This document shows, piece by piece, positions 13,025 through 19,731 of a stretch of DNA of 27,097 bases; positions within the stretch are counted from its first letter, which is position 1, and each line of letters begins with the position of its first letter. The DNA lies in assembly GCA_004558975.1 (NCBI GenBank), contig SFZB01000006.1, positions 1-27,097 of the forward strand, written 5' to 3'. The DNA comes from a bacterium. Lineage in GTDB: Bacteria; Bacillota; Clostridia; Oscillospirales; CAG-272. The notes under the pieces are model-generated. The model did no database searches, had not been told where the DNA came from, and saw nothing but the letters and a program-made list of their open reading frames with translations. The translations under genes and the position numbers were made by a program.

Positions 13025-14254
13025 ATGGAACGCCCTAAAAAGACTGTCACCGACATCGCCGCGTCTCTCTTCTGTCTCTTTGCGGCGCTGTTTGCCGGGT
13101 GGCTCGCGCTGCGGTATCTGATGCCGATCCTCCTGCCGTTTCTCATCGCGTGGGGCGTCGCACTCCTGGTACGCGCCCCGGCGGAGCACCTCTGCCGCCA
13201 TACCCGCATTCCGGCTCGCGTCATGCGTCTCGTCTTTGCCCTGCTTCTCATCGGCGCCCTCGCCGGGGGACTGTGGCTGGTCGGCGTGCGTCTCGCGCGG
13301 GAACTCACCGACCTGCTCTCCACCCTCACGAGCGCCGGAGCGGGCGATCCGCTCGAGGGCATTTTTGCCGCCTTCCCGAAACTCGCCTCGAGCGACGTCG
13401 GCGCGTGGCTGGTCGGCACGATCCGCTCCGCTGTCGGGAACCTCGCGTCTCACCTCCCGACCCTGCTCTCCCGCCTCGTCTCGGCGGCGCCGCGGATGCT
13501 CGTCGCCCTCGCCGTCACGCTCTGCGCCTGCGCCTATTTCTGTCTTGACCTCGAACGGATTCACGCCGCCTGTTTTTCTCTCTTTCCGCCCAGGGCGCGC
13601 GAGTGGCTCACCGACGCGAAATGCCGCATTTCTCGCGTCGGCGGGATGTATCTCCGCTCCTATCTGACGCTCATGGGCGTCACCTTCGCCGAAATGCTCC
13701 TCGGGCTTTCCCTTCTGCGCATCGGTTACGCCCTGCTCCTCGCGCTCCTGATTGCCCTTGTAGACTTTCTGCCCGTCCTCGGGGTGGGGACGGTGCTGGT
13801 GCCGTGGAGCCTCGTCTCCTTCGTGACCGGGAACCCCGCGCGCGGCATCGGACTGCTTGTCCTCTGGGGTGTCTCGCTCGCCGTCCGTCAGTTCCTCGAG
13901 CCGCATCTCATCGGGCGCGGGCTCGGGATCCATCCCTGCCTGACGCTCCTCTCCATGTACGCCGGGCTCCGCCTGTTCGGCATTGTCGGGATGCTGCTCT
14001 GCCCGCCCGCCGCGGCGCTCCTCTTCGCGTGGCTCCCGCGCCGTGGGGGGGACGAATGCGCAGGGGTGCCACCGACCGATACCGGCACAACAACCGATAC
14101 CGCCACCGAAACCGAAACTGCCACCAAAACCGGTACTGCCGCCAAGACCGATACAACCGACGCCCCCGGCAAAAAGGCGCCTGTCCCCGCCGCCCCGCCG
14201 CAAAGCAAAAGGCGGTCATCGGTTCCCCACTCGCCCCGCGGCGAGCGTCCGTAA
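13025..14254 (+). CDS. AI-2E transporter family permease, YtvI-like
   Basis: A 409-residue polytopic membrane protein of the PF01594 family. It has paired N-terminal helices (about 8-50), a central amphipathic region, and the family's C-terminal block ALVDFLPVLGVGTVLVPW followed by QFLEPHLIGRGLGIHP and LTLLSMYAGLRLFGI. This pattern resembles YtvI, a sporulation membrane protein of Bacillota, more than the autoinducer-2 exporter TqsA. The transported substrate is unproven. After the last helix comes a tail of about 70 residues made of Thr-x pairs and then a Pro/Lys/Arg-rich end. The ATG at 13025 has GGAGGAGG 7 bases upstream. No clear promoter is visible; it diverges from the cytosolic cyclophilin gene and converges on rpmB. 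Confidence 0.83.
   Translation: MERPKKTVTDIAASLFCLFAALFAGWLALRYLMPILLPFLIAWGVALLVRAPAEHLCRHTRIPARVMRLVFALLLIGALAGGLWLVGVRLARELTDLLSTLTSAGAGDPLEGIFAAFPKLASSDVGAWLVGTIRSAVGNLASHLPTLLSRLVSAAPRMLVALAVTLCACAYFCLDLERIHAACFSLFPPRAREWLTDAKCRISRVGGMYLRSYLTLMGVTFAEMLLGLSLLRIGYALLLALLIALVDFLPVLGVGTVLVPWSLVSFVTGNPARGIGLLVLWGVSLAVRQFLEPHLIGRGLGIHPCLTLLSMYAGLRLFGIVGMLLCPPAAALLFAWLPRRGGDECAGVPPTDTGTTTDTATETETATKTGTAAKTDTTDAPGKKAPVPAAPPQSKRRSSVPHSPRGERP
14075..14160 (+). repeat. Degenerate ACC-N3 hexamer repeat encoding a Thr-x tail
   Basis: About fourteen six-base units of the type ACCNNN (such as accgat, accgaa, accaaa) run in frame at the end of the YtvI-like gene and encode alternating Thr-Asp, Thr-Glu, Thr-Ala, Thr-Lys and Thr-Gly pairs. 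Such a tract is prone to slippage and length variation. Confidence 0.75.
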
Positions 14255-14262
14255 GACAAAAT

Positions 14263-14281
14263 AAAAAAGCCGCCCGGCGGC
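14263..14281 (-). terminator. Intrinsic terminator of rpmB
   Basis: On the minus strand a stem gccgc/gcggc (14281-14277 and 14273-14269) with a 3-base loop is followed by TTTTTT (14268-14263). It lies about 125 bases past the rpmB stop. A second weaker stem, gcgc/gcgc followed by TTTTTG, lies near 14330-14346. The remainder of 14255-14406 shows no gene. Confidence 0.68.
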
Positions 14282-14406
14282 GGACAAAAACAGTGAACCG
14301 AAGGCAGGGATCGCGCCCAAAAGGCAAAACAAAAAGCGCGGCGGAGCGCACAGTCGTGCCGACAAGGCACAGGTGCAGGCTCCGTCGCGTTCTTGTCCGG
14401 CGCGGA

Positions 14407-14592
14407 TTACACGCGCTCGATCTTCGCGGAACGCAGGCAGCGGGAGCAGACATACACGCTCTTATGCGTGCCGTTCACAACCGCTTTCACCCGACGGATG
14501 TTGGGTTTCCAGGTTCTGTTGGTCTTGCGGTTCGAGTGGGACACATTGTGACCGAACACAACGCCCTTGCCGCAGATATCACACTTTGCCAT
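14407..14592 (-). CDS. rpmB: 50S ribosomal protein L28
   Basis: A 61-residue L28 with the complete family pattern MAKCDICGKG...GHNVSHSNRKT...WKPNIR. It is a zinc-binding (C+) form with C4, C7, C49 and C52 (CDIC and CSRC), which implies it does not belong to the zinc-free set induced during zinc starvation. GGGAGGT lies 7 bases upstream of the ATG. It is monocistronic with its own promoter and terminator, the usual arrangement for rpmB in Bacillota. Confidence 0.97.
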   Translation of the reverse strand: MAKCDICGKGVVFGHNVSHSNRKTNRTWKPNIRRVKAVVNGTHKSVYVCSRCLRSAKIERV

Positions 14593-14672
14593 CGTACATA
14601 CCTCCCTGAGACATTCACACCGCGGGGGTGCTCTCTATCTAAAATTTATTCAGAAACCAAGTCGCGTTTTAT

Positions 14673-14701
14673 ATTCTACCACACGGATTTCAAAAATGCA
14701 A
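14673..14701 (-). promoter_or_regulatory. SigA-type promoter of rpmB
   Basis: On the minus strand TTGCAT (14701-14696), a 17-base spacer and TAGAAT (14678-14673), about 80 bases upstream of the L28 ATG. An AT-rich stretch lies directly upstream (14702-14730) and could be an UP element. Confidence 0.78.
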
Positions 14702-14744
14702 TACCAAAATAAAATAATTTTTGCTTTTTTCGGAGTGCCTCCGA

Positions 14745-15003
14745 CAACGCCGCGACGGATCCCGCGGGAGATACGGAAATCCCTCCGAGCATCGCGCACA
14801 CGCCGTGCGGATTTGGCGGTTGTCAACCCGTCGGCGAGGGCGGGCGTCTGCACGTATCGGTTGTGCGCCGTGCCGATGCCGGGCACATCCGGCGCCGGGG
14901 AGCCCGCCGCACAATGTGCATTCCTCGCACGCCGCGAGTGTTGCCGCACGAATCGAATACCGAACTTTTTCGCGCACGACCGAAAAACCGAAGCGTCAGG
15001 CTC
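14745..15003. other. Divergent intergenic region without a recognisable gene
   Basis: GC-rich sequence between the rpmB promoter and the promoter of the long plus-strand operon. Short frames are open on both strands, but they lack ribosome binding sites and recognisable products. I see no riboswitch or small RNA I can name. Confidence 0.5.
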
Positions 15004-15032
15004 TTGCATTACGCGCGCGTATCTGTTAGAAT
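15004..15032 (+). promoter_or_regulatory. SigA-type promoter at the head of the ten-gene plus-strand run
   Basis: TTGCAT (15004-15009), a 17-base spacer and TAGAAT (15027-15032), 65 bases before the first ATG. The -35 and -10 hexamers are the same as those of the rpmB promoter on the other strand. Confidence 0.8.
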
Positions 15033-15096
15033 AATATAATCAGAGATTTTCGCAATTTGCGGATTGCGCAAAGCCCCGGTTGAAAAGGAGTTACGT

Positions 15097-16044
15097 ATGG
15101 CAAAGGGAAACTATGCAAAGACCTATGAGGAAATCTACGCGCATGCCAAAGCCCTGACCGCGCGTCTCGAGGAGGATACCGACTATCAGGCGCTACTTGC
15201 CCGTGCGCGCACGCTCGGCATCACCGTCTCCGTCACCCCGCGGCATACCTTCTCGCCCGAATATGTCCCGCACTTTATCCCGGACGCGGACGCGACCGGT
15301 AAACTCCCCGCGGGTTACGCGATGGAGCTCTGGATCGACCTCAACTGCGGCGACCACATTCTCGCGTTCACAGACGATGAAGGCAACGACGTGCAGTGCA
15401 GTTACACCATGCTTGCCGCTTGCGAGGAGAACTTTCTGCTCTTCTCCCGTGTGGCACTGTATTCTTACGAAAAGATGATGGCGGACAACCAGCTCATCGC
15501 CATTCTCACGGACTGCCTCGATGCGGCAGAGGACGGCGTGTCCGGCGACTCGCCTTTCCGCTCCGACCTGCTCACCCCGACCGAGCCGCGCGGCGAGCGG
15601 GGGCTCATCGTCGGGCGCGACGCCGTCGGCGAGGGCTCCTATGTCGAGATTGTGCGCGGCGACTACGACGGTACGTTCGGGCATGAGGACGCCTACTATT
15701 TCTCGGAGGACGGGTTCCTGCCCTATCGGATGCTCCTGCTCGCGCTTTTCGGCGCGGAGCGTATCAGTATCGGCTCCTCCCTGACCCTCACCGCCGAAGA
15801 AGCGGCACAGTTTGCCGACGCGCTCGACGAGCTGCCCGAGGCGCTCTCGACCGTCTTTTCCTATTCCGACGCCCTCGCCGAGACCTACGGGCTGGAGGCG
15901 TTTCTCCCGCCCCCGCGCCTTGAGACGTGCCTCAACCGCCTGACCCTGCACCGCGACGAAGCATTTCTCGACGACGCCGCGCGTCTCGCCGCTTATATCG
16001 CCCCCGAGGACGGGGAAACGACCTCCGTCACATTCATCTGGTAA
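15097..16044 (+). CDS. Unrecognised acidic cytosolic protein
   Basis: A 315-residue protein I do not recognise. It has no signal peptide and no transmembrane helix. It is acidic and rich in Leu, Ala, Glu and Asp. Visible landmarks are an N-terminal helical stretch (MAKGNYAKTYEEIYAHAKAL), an early HTFSPEYVPHFIPDAD segment, a central YSYEKMMADNQLIAILTDCL, GSYVEIVRGDYDGTFGHEDAYYF, and an unstructured acidic end. No nucleotide-binding or metal-binding motif stands out. The ATG at 15097 has AAGGAG 6 bases upstream and is preferred over the in-frame start at 15064, which has none. It heads an operon with a tautomerase-like gene 11 bases downstream, then mutY and birA. Codon use matches the neighbours, so it looks resident. 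Confidence 0.85.
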   Translation: MAKGNYAKTYEEIYAHAKALTARLEEDTDYQALLARARTLGITVSVTPRHTFSPEYVPHFIPDADATGKLPAGYAMELWIDLNCGDHILAFTDDEGNDVQCSYTMLAACEENFLLFSRVALYSYEKMMADNQLIAILTDCLDAAEDGVSGDSPFRSDLLTPTEPRGERGLIVGRDAVGEGSYVEIVRGDYDGTFGHEDAYYFSEDGFLPYRMLLLALFGAERISIGSSLTLTAEEAAQFADALDELPEALSTVFSYSDALAETYGLEAFLPPPRLETCLNRLTLHRDEAFLDDAARLAAYIAPEDGETTSVTFIW

Positions 16045-16055
16045 AGGAGTTTTTC

Positions 16056-16397
16056 ATGCCGTATATCCACACATCTGTTTCCTGCCCCCTGACCCGCGAC
16101 GCGGAAGTGCGCCTGAAGAGCGCCTTCGGCGAGGCGATCACCTGCCTTGCCGGTAAGACCGAGGACTACCTTATGCTCCGCTTCACCGACCGCGCCCGCC
16201 TGTGGCTCGGCGGCTCCGACAAACTTGCCGCCATGCTGGAAGTCAGCGTGTACGGCGCGCTCCGGCATGAGGAAGCGGCGGCGCTCACCGAGCGCCTGAC
16301 GAACGCCGTCTCCGAGACCCTGCTCGTCCCGCCCGATCGCATTTACGTCAAGTACGTCGCCACCCCCGAATGGGGCTTTAACGGCGCGCAGTTCTGA
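16056..16397 (+). CDS. MIF-family tautomerase-like protein
   Basis: A 113-residue protein matching the macrophage migration inhibitory factor/phenylpyruvate tautomerase family (PF01187). It begins Met-Pro, and Pro2 is the catalytic base after Met removal. It follows the MIF plan to the end: TEDYLMLRFTD (strand 2), LWLGGSD (the GGS turn), PDRIYVKYV (the family's PDR-Y-I-Y block) and a final WGFNGAQF equivalent to the VGWNNSTF end of animal MIF. It would form a trimer. The substrate is unknown; the family tautomerises phenylpyruvate-like enols in vitro. AAAGGAG lies upstream, and the start is 11 bases after the previous stop. Mature MIF-like proteins in bacteria are less common than the short 4-oxalocrotonate tautomerases. 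Confidence 0.85.
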   Translation: MPYIHTSVSCPLTRDAEVRLKSAFGEAITCLAGKTEDYLMLRFTDRARLWLGGSDKLAAMLEVSVYGALRHEEAAALTERLTNAVSETLLVPPDRIYVKYVATPEWGFNGAQF

Positions 16398-16399
16398 CC

Positions 16400-17638
16400 T
16401 TGAAAAAGACAGCAAACCCCACCGCGAAAACGGGCGTGCCCGACCTCTCCTGCCGGGCGGCGGTACAGGATGCCGTTCCCGCGGCAGAAACGCCCGTTTC
16501 TGCGGAAAGAGGTGCCCTGCTCGCCGCCGCCTTCCCCGCGCTCCTCGCATTTTACGACCGGGAGCGGCGGCACCTGCCGTGGCGCGAGGAGCCGACCCCC
16601 TACCGCGTGTGGGTGTCGGAGATCATGCTACAGCAGACGCGGGTCGAAGCCGTGAAACCGTATTTTGAACGGTTCATGCGCGCCCTGCCCGACGTCTATG
16701 CTCTCGCCGCGTGTCCGCCGGACACGCTCCATAAGCTCTGGGAGGGGCTCGGGTACTATTCCCGCGTCCGCAACCTCCAGCGCGCGGCGGAACTGGTCGT
16801 GCGTGACTACGGGGGAGAACTCCCACGCGACCCCAAGACGCTCCTGACCCTGCCCGGGATCGGCTCCTATACCGCCGGCGCCGTTGCCGCGTTCGCCTAC
16901 GGCGTTCCGGCGCCCGCCGTGGACGGCAACGTCTTACGCGTCCTTGCCCGTTTCTTCGCAGACGGACGCAACATTCTCGACCCCCGCGTCAAAACCGATT
17001 TTGAAACGACGGTCGCCGACGCACTCTCGCGCGGCACCCCCCGCCCGGGGGATATCGGACAGGCGCTGATCGAACTCGGCGCGACGGTCTGCACCCCGAC
17101 GAGCCCCGCGTGCGAGAAATGCCCCTGGCACGACGCCTGCCGCGCGCGGCAGGACGGACGCACGGCGACGCTCCCCTGCCGCGAGAAAAAGACGACCCGC
17201 CGCGAGGAGACCCGCACGGTGCTGCTCCTCTCCTTTGGCGGCAGATACCTGATCCGCCGCCGCCCCGACCGCGGGCTGCTCGCCTCGCTTTATGAATTTC
17301 CCTCCCTCGACGGTTTCCGCACCGAAGAAGAGATTCGCGCGTATCTCACCGCCCGTGGGCTGACACCGCTCTCCGTCGCACCGGCGGCGGACTATTCGCA
17401 CGTCTTTACCCACCTCGTCTGGCATCTGCACGGCGTCTTTGTCGACGTCGCCGAGGCCTTCGACCTGCCCGAAGAGACGCCGCTCGCCCTCAGGGGAAAC
17501 GCGCCGCCGGTGCCCGCCCCGGGCGGCGACTGCCTGCTCCTCACCCCGGCGCGCATCCGGGACGCCTACCCGCTCCCCTCGGCGTTCGCACCGCTGACCG
17601 CCGCGATCCTCACCCGTAAAGGAGACAAGCCTTGCTGA
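16400..17638 (+). CDS. mutY: A/G-specific adenine glycosylase
   Basis: Removes adenine mispaired with 8-oxoguanine. All catalytic elements are present: E74 in VSEIMLQQT, the helix-hairpin-helix LPGIGSYTAGA, D175 in VDGNVLRVLAR (spaced 101 residues from E74, as in known MutY), and the iron-sulfur ligands C231, C238, C241 and C247 with C-x6-C-x2-C-x5-C spacing. The C-terminal NUDIX-like domain that senses 8-oxoG includes YSHVFTHLVWHL. The start is uncertain: the TTG at 16400 follows the preceding stop closely but has no ribosome binding site, and about 45 non-conserved residues precede the core, so translation may begin later. The 3' end overlaps birA by 7 bases. Confidence 0.95.
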   Translation: MKKTANPTAKTGVPDLSCRAAVQDAVPAAETPVSAERGALLAAAFPALLAFYDRERRHLPWREEPTPYRVWVSEIMLQQTRVEAVKPYFERFMRALPDVYALAACPPDTLHKLWEGLGYYSRVRNLQRAAELVVRDYGGELPRDPKTLLTLPGIGSYTAGAVAAFAYGVPAPAVDGNVLRVLARFFADGRNILDPRVKTDFETTVADALSRGTPRPGDIGQALIELGATVCTPTSPACEKCPWHDACRARQDGRTATLPCREKKTTRREETRTVLLLSFGGRYLIRRRPDRGLLASLYEFPSLDGFRTEEEIRAYLTARGLTPLSVAPAADYSHVFTHLVWHLHGVFVDVAEAFDLPEETPLALRGNAPPVPAPGGDCLLLTPARIRDAYPLPSAFAPLTAAILTRKGDKPC

Positions 17639-18408
17639 CCGCCGAAACCCTCAAACGGCACTTCCCCGCGCTCGCCGCCGCGGAGGTCTACGATACGATC
17701 GACTCCACCAACGCCCGCGCCGTCGCGCTCGCGAGGGCGGGTGCCGGAGATCTCACATTGATACTGTCCGACAGCCAGAGCCGCGGTCGCGGCAGAGTGG
17801 CGCGCGCCTTTTATTCCCCGCCCGGGACGGGCATCTACCTGACGCTCCTGACAAGACCGCGCGTCGCCACCGCTCTCCTCTCCCACCTGACCCCGCTCGC
17901 CGCCGTCGCGACGGCGGAGGCAATCGAGCAGGTGACCGGGGCAAAAGTCGGCGTCAAGTGGGTCAACGACCTCTGGCTCGGCGAAAAGAAAATGACCGGG
18001 ATTCTCGTCGAGGGCGCTTTCCGCCCGGACGGCACCCCGGACTACGCCGTCATCGGCATCGGTATCAACGTCGGGCGCATGACGTTCCCGGAGGAGCTCG
18101 CCGGATATGCGACCTCGATTGCGAACGCGACGGGCACCGACCCCGACCGTGACGCGCTCACGCTTGCCCTCGTCGACCGGCTCCTCACCCGCCTCGCAGC
18201 GTTCCCCGAAGGGGATTTTCTCGACGCCTACCGGGCGCGCAGCGTCCTCGACGGACGCGACGTGACCGTCGTGCGCGGCACGGAGACCTTTGACGCCCGT
18301 GTCCTCGGGATTGACGCCGACGGCGCCCTGCGCCTCTCCCTCCCGGACGGGAGCCTCCGCACGCTTTCCTCGGGCGAGATTGCCCATGTCAGCCCCCGCC
18401 GCACGTAA
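17632..18408 (+). CDS. birA: Biotin--[biotin carboxyl-carrier protein] ligase without DNA-binding domain
   Basis: Attaches biotin to carboxylase carrier domains through biotinyl-AMP. The 258 residues hold the catalytic domain with STN (25-27), QSRGRGR (49-55, the biotinyl-5'-AMP loop), KWVNDLW, KMTGILVE and GIGINV, plus the small C-terminal SH3-like domain. The N-terminal winged-helix domain of bifunctional BirA is missing, so this is a group I ligase that cannot itself repress biotin genes. The TTG start is well supported: AAAGGAG with 7-base spacing, overlapping the mutY stop. It is followed by bioY, so the pair handles uptake and use of biotin. No biotin synthesis genes are in the window. 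Confidence 0.94.
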   Translation: MLTAETLKRHFPALAAAEVYDTIDSTNARAVALARAGAGDLTLILSDSQSRGRGRVARAFYSPPGTGIYLTLLTRPRVATALLSHLTPLAAVATAEAIEQVTGAKVGVKWVNDLWLGEKKMTGILVEGAFRPDGTPDYAVIGIGINVGRMTFPEELAGYATSIANATGTDPDRDALTLALVDRLLTRLAAFPEGDFLDAYRARSVLDGRDVTVVRGTETFDARVLGIDADGALRLSLPDGSLRTLSSGEIAHVSPRRT

Positions 18409-18483
18409 TCGGGGCGGACGATACCCCCGCTATTCCCCAACATAAAAACCGACATCTCACACATAAGAAAAGGAAACCATGCC

Positions 18484-19029
18484 ATGAGCCCATCTGCCGA
18501 ACGCACCTCCGGCCGCCTGCGCGCCCTGACCATGACCGCCCTGTTTGCGGCGATCCTCGCTGTCATCTGCCCCATCTCCATTCCGATCGGTGCCATTCCG
18601 ATCACCTTTTCCCTGCTTGTGGTCTATCTTGCCGGAGGGCTCCTCGGCCCCGGGCTCGGGACGCTCGCCGTCCTCGTTTATCTCGCGCTCGGCGCCGTGG
18701 GGCTGCCGGTGTTCTCGGGTTTCTCGGGCGGTGCCGCCCGCCTCATCGGCCCGACGGGCGGCTACCTCATCGGGTATCTCCCCTGCGTCGCCATCGTCGG
18801 GATTGCCCGCCGCCACCCGCGCTGGTTTGCGCCGCTGACCGTCCTCGGGCTCGCCGTCTGCTACTTTTTCGGTACGATCTGGTTCTCGGTCAGCAGCGGG
18901 ACGCCCTTCGGTGCCGCCCTGAAAGTAGCGGTCATTCCGTTCCTGCCCTTTGACGCCGTGAAGATTGTCATGGCGACCCTGCTCTTCTACCCGCTCCACA
19001 GCGGCTTCACTCGCGTCACCCGCAAATAA
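18484..19029 (+). CDS. bioY: Biotin transporter substrate-binding subunit BioY
   Basis: S-component of an ECF-type vitamin transporter, binding biotin in the membrane. The 181 residues form about six hydrophobic helices. The family pattern GLPVFSGFSGG followed by LIGPTGGYLIGYL lies in the middle. The energising EcfA/EcfA'/EcfT subunits are not in this window, consistent with group II ECF modules shared by several S-components. The ATG at 18484 has AAAAGGAAA upstream; a nearer ATG at 18479 is out of frame. A 75-base gap separates it from birA. No biotin riboswitch or BirA operator is visible in the gap. Confidence 0.93.
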   Translation: MSPSAERTSGRLRALTMTALFAAILAVICPISIPIGAIPITFSLLVVYLAGGLLGPGLGTLAVLVYLALGAVGLPVFSGFSGGAARLIGPTGGYLIGYLPCVAIVGIARRHPRWFAPLTVLGLAVCYFFGTIWFSVSSGTPFGAALKVAVIPFLPFDAVKIVMATLLFYPLHSGFTRVTRK

Positions 19030-19092
19030 CGGGACAGATCTGCCGTAAACGCCGGCACCCACATCGAACAACACCATTTGGAGGATGAACCT

Positions 19093-19731
19093 ATGCTTAC
19101 CGTCGAAAGAATTTCCGTCATGAATTTTGAGAACGCCATGCGCGGCGCGCGCAATCCCCTGAACAGTTGGGCGCGCATGGACAGTTACTACGATGAGAAC
19201 GGCAACTATCATCTCGGAGAGAACGACCTCTCCCTCGCGACCCGCCTTGCCCGCGCCGGCTCCGACCACCGCAAATTCCTGCGGCAGGTCATGGTATCCA
19301 TGGACATCACGGCGCCGCTCTACTGGTGGAAAGAATTCGATACCTATAAGGTCGGCACGGTCGCGAACTCCTGCTCCACCATGCACAAGATTCATGCGAA
19401 AGCCTTCTCCCGTGACGACTTTGCCTGCGACCGCCTGACGCCGGACGCCCTCACGGTGCTCGACGCCGTCATCGCCTATCTCGAAACCGAGCGGGTGCAG
19501 TACGTCGAGACGAAGGAGCTCTCGCATTGGCACAACATGATTCAGCTCCTCCCCTCGTCCTACCTCCAGATGCGGACGGTCACGATGAACTACGAGGTAC
19601 TGATCCATATGTACGCCGCACGCAAGAATCATAAACTCGCGGAATGGCATACCCTCTGCGACGCTATCCGCACACTCCCTTACGCGCGGGAACTCATACT
19701 CCTTTCGGACGAAGAAGGTGAAAACGCATGA
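19093..19731 (+). CDS. Conserved protein of unknown function preceding nadE
   Basis: A 212-residue soluble protein without signal peptide or membrane helix. I recall similar sequences in Firmicutes and their phages but cannot name a function. The most distinctive segments are RGARNPLNSW (22-31), SDHRKFLRQVMVSMDITAPLYWWKEFDTYKVGTVANSCSTMHKI in the middle (rich in aromatic and polar residues that look like an active-site or ligand surface), HNMIQLLPSSYLQMRTVTMNY, and HKLAEWHTLC near the end. The pattern of charged, aromatic and Ser/Cys residues loosely recalls ThyX-like flavoenzymes, but the ThyX RHR motif is not present. GGAGG lies 8 bases before the ATG at 19093. The stop overlaps the nadE start (ATGA), so the two are translationally coupled. 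Confidence 0.88.
   Translation: MLTVERISVMNFENAMRGARNPLNSWARMDSYYDENGNYHLGENDLSLATRLARAGSDHRKFLRQVMVSMDITAPLYWWKEFDTYKVGTVANSCSTMHKIHAKAFSRDDFACDRLTPDALTVLDAVIAYLETERVQYVETKELSHWHNMIQLLPSSYLQMRTVTMNYEVLIHMYAARKNHKLAEWHTLCDAIRTLPYARELILLSDEEGENA

Noticed and set aside
14730..14744. Hairpin tcggag/ctccga near the rpmB promoter as a terminator
   Set aside because: On neither strand is it followed by a T-run; the T-run precedes it on the plus strand.
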